Under the pieces are notes generated by a model that saw nothing but the letters and a program-made list of their open reading frames with translations, had not been told where the DNA came from and made no database searches. Below, one piece after another: positions 42,445 to 45,965 of a stretch of 45,965 nt of DNA. The stretch comes from Zygnema cylindricum (taxonomy: Eukaryota > Streptophyta > Zygnematophyceae > Zygnematales > Zygnemataceae), in contig JBBHKE010003217.1 of assembly GCA_037447655.1 (NCBI GenBank), forward strand, positions 1 to 45,965, given 5' to 3'. The stretch's first letter is position 1, and every line of letters starts with the position of its first letter. Position numbers and translations under genes: made by a program.

Positions 42445-42447
<3 letters not shown>
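40870..42447 (+). repeat. 3' LTR of Gypsy element F, cut by element G
   Basis: Runs parallel to 31238-32876, including the CGACCGTAC-rich U3 (40975-41300) and the TATA box at 42250. It ends at CTATAACTAGCT, where a CT microsatellite and the LTR end of G begin. Confidence 0.82.
40975..41300 (+). repeat. CGACCGTAC motif array in F U3
   Basis: Imperfect tandem units of about 45-60 bp, each beginning with a GCCGACG-type word, going through an AATTCCCG or GATTTCCG-type word and carrying CGACCGTAC. About seven CCGTAC words occur in 330 bp. The same array stands at 31340-31740 and 44810-45150. Likely enhancer-type promoter elements. Confidence 0.65.

Positions 42448-42472
<25 letters not shown>
42445..42472. 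repeat. CT microsatellite
   Basis: About 14 CT units at the junction of the F 3' LTR and element G. It is mirrored by an AG run at 45893-45965. Confidence 0.9.
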
Positions 42473-42477
<5 letters not shown>

Positions 42478-43049
42478 GGATCGACAACATAATCGGAATG
42501 CGCAGAAAATTGACAAATTACACAATGCGGAAGCGAATTTAACTCAATGTCAGTTATCAACCAGCTCATACACATTAAATTATCATGAACATAGATAGAG
42601 ACATTACATAATTCAGAAGAGGAAATCTCACATTAATTCTCATACATTAACTCTACAATAATTTCTCCTTAGTTATTCCCTCACTGGCTGGAATTTAAAC
42701 TTAGTCGCCTGATTACATCTAGAAATATAATTATAGAAACGTCACATGTACTTCGACGCAAAATAGAGTACGGCGCAAATTGAGAATTCTGAAAACGAAA
42801 CATCTAGAAGTACAATACTTAAAGTACAACTTAACCTACGCGAAACGAAACTACAAGAAGTACTACGCACGAACCGAAAGTAATAAAAATCCCGTACACA
42901 AACGAAAAAGACCAAACCGTTTACACTTAATCAAACGAAACTGAAAAGTACAAATGAAACGAAATATAATGCGCGACGTGACGTGCGACAAAACTGACCC
43001 ACCTAAAAACGAACCATCATTGACAAAATCCCACATTGCAATCCTAACA
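42473..43049 (-). repeat. 3' LTR of element G
   Basis: About 577 bp. Read on the minus strand it opens TGTTAGGATTGCAATGTGG, right after the purine tract at 43050-43060. Its far end reaches the CT run, so the exact end is uncertain. The terminal about 43 bp recur inverted at 45851-45893. Confidence 0.68.
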
Positions 43050-43199
43050 TTTCCCCTCTCAATGTGAGGATTTAAACTAACTCAACTGAACAAATTCAAA
43101 TTAACCCTTATTTAGGTCTCCCTCTAACAAAGACATCATGCATTGCAGCTTTAGTTAACATATCAGCTGCCTCCTCTAAAGTAGGAACAAATATAAATT

Positions 43200-43787
43200 C
43201 TAACTCTTATCCTTCACCAAATCTTTCACAAAGTGCCACTGAATTCTAATATGTTTTGTCCTTTTATGAAACACCAGATTCTTCACTAAAGCAATACTAC
43301 TCATCCTGTCTGAATAAATCCTCATGCACTTCACAAAAATTCCCAACTCACTCAAGATGTCCTTAATCCAAATTGAAGCCTTCGCCGCATGACAAGCCGC
43401 CATGTACTCCGCTTCAGTTGAACTTAAAGCCACCGTAGGTTGTAATTTGGAGCTCCATGAGATTGTTGCTCCACTTAATACGAAAGCATAGGCGGAGGTG
43501 GACTTTCGCGTGTCAAAGTCACCTCCTCAATTAGCATCGCAATATCCGAAGCAATCGAAATCGTCTCCACTTCGGTAAACCAATCCAATGTCCAATGTTC
43601 TGGCCAAATACCTGAAAATTCGCTTGACCGATTCCCAATGTTGCTTCTTTGGAGCTTGATTGTTCTTGCTTAGAAATGAAACAGCTGCAAAAATATATGG
43701 TCTTTTCCCTACACTCAAATACATTAGGCATCCAATTGCCTCTCTATGAGGGAAATTAACAATTTCCTCATCATCAAATTTGCTAAG
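43200..43787 (-). pseudogene. Element G RNase H and RT connection, broken
   Basis: 43200-43433 carries [20 protein letters not shown], the RNase H Glu motif, and [11 protein letters not shown], where relatives have a D(N/R)xSA-type Asp motif, followed by [14 protein letters not shown]. 43527-43724 carries the connection (YLSVGKRPYIFAAVSFLS and the GYCDAN motif). A stop near 43525 and one near 43790 separate the parts. RNase H degrades the RNA template. Confidence 0.82.
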
Positions 43788-44640
43788 CTATAATTTTGGG
43801 TCTAGAGGTGTGCTAAGGGGCTTATAACCTAACATAGAAAACCGAGTAAGAACTTCGTTACAATATTGTTCTTGACTCAATTTAATACATTCGGATTTAA
43901 TCCTAATCACCTCAATGCCCGATGTATATTTTGCTTCACCTAAATCTGTCACCTTAAAATGCTTCTTCAAATATGACTTCAATTCTTTAATTTTCTCTAA
44001 GCTACCTAACACTTTAATGAAATCATCCACATAAACACTAAAAGTATTTGATCCACTCCATTTCCTTTCACATATACACCAGAATCTGAAATTGTTCTTA
44101 CAAATCCAAAATCAATGAAAACCTTATGTAAGCGTAAATACCATGTCCTCGGTGCTTGCTTCAACCCATAAAAGGATTTCTTTAATCTCCACACTAAACC
44201 GAGTTTGGATGGTACTCCTTCCAGAATCTTCATATAAACCTCCTCTTCGAGATCTCCGTTAAGGAAGGCGGTCTCCACGTCCATTTGATGGATGTGCTTC
44301 TTTCCGGCTGTCCCCAATGCGATGATCATCCTCAAAGAATCAAACTTGACCACGGGAGCATAGGTCTCCGTATAATCCACTCCCTCTTTCTGCTGAAACC
44401 CCTCACAAACTAATCTTGCTTTGTACTTAATCAATTCACCAGAAGCACCAATTTCTTTCTTAAATACCCACTTAAAATCTATGGCCTTCTTTCCCTCAGG
44501 CAAATCTACTTCCTCAAAAGTCTCATTCTCAAACATAAATTTATATTCCTTGTTAAATGCATCTTTCCACTTAACCTCCCAATCACCTAAATTTCTAACT
44601 TCCGTATAAGATTTCGGGTCACCAGTACTACTCTCTTGCA
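43788..44640 (-). pseudogene. Element G reverse transcriptase, broken
   Basis: 44006-44536 has the start of the domain: DFKWVFKKEIGASGE, KARLVCEGFQQKEGVDY, HQMDVETAFLNGDLEEE, SFYGLKQAPRTWY. One frameshift near 44050 separates it from the next frame, which has the active site YVDD (about 44022-44033) and the thumb (DLGEAKYTSGIEV, LSQEQY) down to 43788. The upstream pol (integrase, protease, gag) is absent because the element is cut at 44705. Confidence 0.85.
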
Positions 44641-44705
44641 GTAATTGCTATAAAAGGAATTCATATAACTTAGCCTCTGAAATAAATTTATGAGGTTTAT
44701 CACTA

Positions 44706-45850
44706 TGTCATGTCACATCGCGTTAGCCATTTTAGTTGTTAATATTTAGGGATTAATAGGGCAGCGGCCACACTAATTTGTATTTGGGTGTTATTTGGGT
44801 TTTACACATACCGTACATACCCACATTTCGCATTCGCGTCAACCGTACATTTTTTACATCGCCGTATGAGTCAATCGTACGTATTCATTTTTGGTTGTAA
44901 TATGCGCCGACGACAAGTTGACCGTACAACTCAGAATTCCCGAATTATCTGCCGACAACGGCTTCGACCGTACGACATACATTTTCCGTGATTTCCGCCG
45001 ACAGTGGATTTATTCATTTCACGTCCTCCATACCATATATATTCTACGCGATTCGCGCCGACTGTGAATTCGATTTTTCACGTCGACCGTACGACTTCTC
45101 TTTTCCAGAATTCCCGCGATCGTAAAGTGGACCGTACTTGCGCTCCAACCGTACAAACTTTTATTCCCTTAAATCCCAGCCGACAGCAAATGTTAATCAT
45201 TTCGTGTGAAGTATTATCTCGGCCGTCGACGTAGAGCATGCAATTTTCGTAACATCACAACAGGACTTTCGACGCAAGTGACAGACTAAGCGGTTGTCAG
45301 TTCGGACGAAGCGACGTTATTGGACCATTTTAAGTCGTGAACCATTTTGAGGTTCATGCGTTCACATGTAGATAGGAAGGGTTTTAATCCGTGGGTTATA
45401 AATTATGTAACGTAGGGCATAGGATTTCGACCTTCTGTTGGCTGAATCCAAACTAGACGCAAATACTTACATAGCACGTTGTACTCTGATTGGCATGTTT
45501 TCGCTACGCGTAAATTTTGTTACTTAGTCATCTTGGATTATTTCCAGGTCAAAATTTTCAAGTGCAGGAATTATTTATTGTTTTATTTTCAGTATTGAGG
45601 ATTTTCTACAACCATCTTTTTTTTTGTAAAATTGTCCGGACAACTTAGAGGCGATTTTCCACCTTAGCGTGAAGTGTCTAGTTTTCAATTACATTATTAA
45701 TATCTTGTAAAGCCTTACATATTAATCTATACGGCTTCGGCCAAGACCTACACGGTTTCCCTTCACTTCTCTCGTCCGTTTGAGTGGATTTTGACCGCGT
45801 TCTCACAACACAAACTTCTTTTCCCGGCTGTAGGTGAGCTTTAAGTAGTG
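44706..45850 (+). repeat. Third Gypsy F-family LTR (element F2), truncated
   Basis: Starts TGTCATGTCACATCG at 44706, matching the start of the F LTR at 31238, and includes the CGACCGTAC array. It runs to 45850, where similarity to the other LTRs stops in the middle (before the TATA box). It was inserted into pol of G and was later interrupted itself. Confidence 0.82.
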
Positions 45851-45887
45851 TTCAATTTTCTGCGTATTCCGATTCTGTTGTTGATAT

Positions 45888-45892
<5 letters not shown>
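45851..45892 (+). repeat. Inverted copy of element G LTR end
   Basis: CAATTTTCTGCG(T/C)ATTCCGATT and following bases match the reverse complement of 42472-42514. It sits between the broken F2 LTR and the AG run. Confidence 0.75.

Positions 45893-45965
<73 letters not shown>
45893..45965. repeat. AG microsatellite running off the window end
   Basis: About 36 perfect AG units, still going at the last base. The long uninterrupted array suggests recent expansion or the purine-rich end of a repeat; the true length is unknown. Confidence 0.92.

Larger units (their letters stand above)
31238..42447 (+). mobile_element. Gypsy element F carrying DNA methyltransferase and PHD finger
   Basis: 5' LTR from TGTCATGTCGC at 31238, 3' LTR from about 40870, 3' side cut at 42447 by element G. 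Internal order: gag (33648-35139), protease (35605-35802), C5-cytosine methyltransferase (36301-37242), RT and RNase H (about 37600-39096), integrase (39320-40100), integrase C-terminus with PHD finger (40134-40661). RT before integrase marks it as Ty3/Gypsy. A purine tract AAAGAGCTGGGGGGGA follows the last stop. Frames are broken in many places, so this copy is inactive. Confidence 0.88.
42448..44705 (-). mobile_element. Copia element G (different lineage), truncated
   Basis: Minus strand. 3' LTR 43049 down to about 42473 (starts TGTTAGGATTG after purine tract GAGAGGGGAAA), RNase H and RT up to 44640, then cut at 44705 by a Gypsy LTR. The RT motifs differ clearly from A-E, so this is another Copia lineage. 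The LTR start word is like that of many plant Tork/SIRE-type elements. Confidence 0.75.

Noticed and set aside
1-45965. CRISPR arrays, bacterial operons, rRNA genes
   Set aside because: No regularly spaced direct repeats, ribosome-binding patterns or rRNA sequence; the content is eukaryotic transposable DNA.

Overview
The window is retrotransposon-packed nuclear DNA of a plant-type (streptophyte) genome. I found no cellular protein-coding gene and no rRNA. The plant call rests on typical plant Copia and Gypsy domains, deep nesting and about 60% AT; I cannot name the species. Almost every element is broken by stops and frameshifts.

Layout. 1-2388: no gene. 2389-3166: a short DNA transposon with matching inverted ends and a TAA duplication (PIF/Harbinger, Tourist-like). 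3669-28561: a block of related Copia elements on the + strand (A, B, D) that share LTRs (7178-8220; 12528-13113 with 16498-16954; 27495-28561). Two minus-strand relatives lie inside it. C (about 13341-16497) has one intact gag-only reading frame. E (17040-23469) is a complete LTR-to-LTR copy inserted into the gag of D, with a perfect 5-bp target duplication ACTTC. A tRNA-like cloverleaf lies at 13206-13277.

28562-31237: minus-strand remnant (H) of a Gypsy-type gag-protease. 31238-42447: a + strand Gypsy element (F), the most interesting part of the window. Its order is LTR, gag with two zinc knuckles, protease, a C5-cytosine DNA methyltransferase domain (about 36301-37242), reverse transcriptase, RNase H, integrase, and a C-terminal PHD-type zinc finger (40485-40619), then LTR. 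42448-44705: minus-strand Copia remnant (G) of another lineage. 44706-45850: a third LTR of the F family, cut by the start of another repeat and an AG microsatellite at the window end.

How it fits together: F appears to have captured a DNA-methylation writer inside pol and a histone-tail reader at the end of integrase. I infer that such an element could mark DNA and choose its chromatin target; the copy here is dead but shows the design. The Copia block documents successive insertion: D before E, and recombination between LTRs producing chains that share LTRs.
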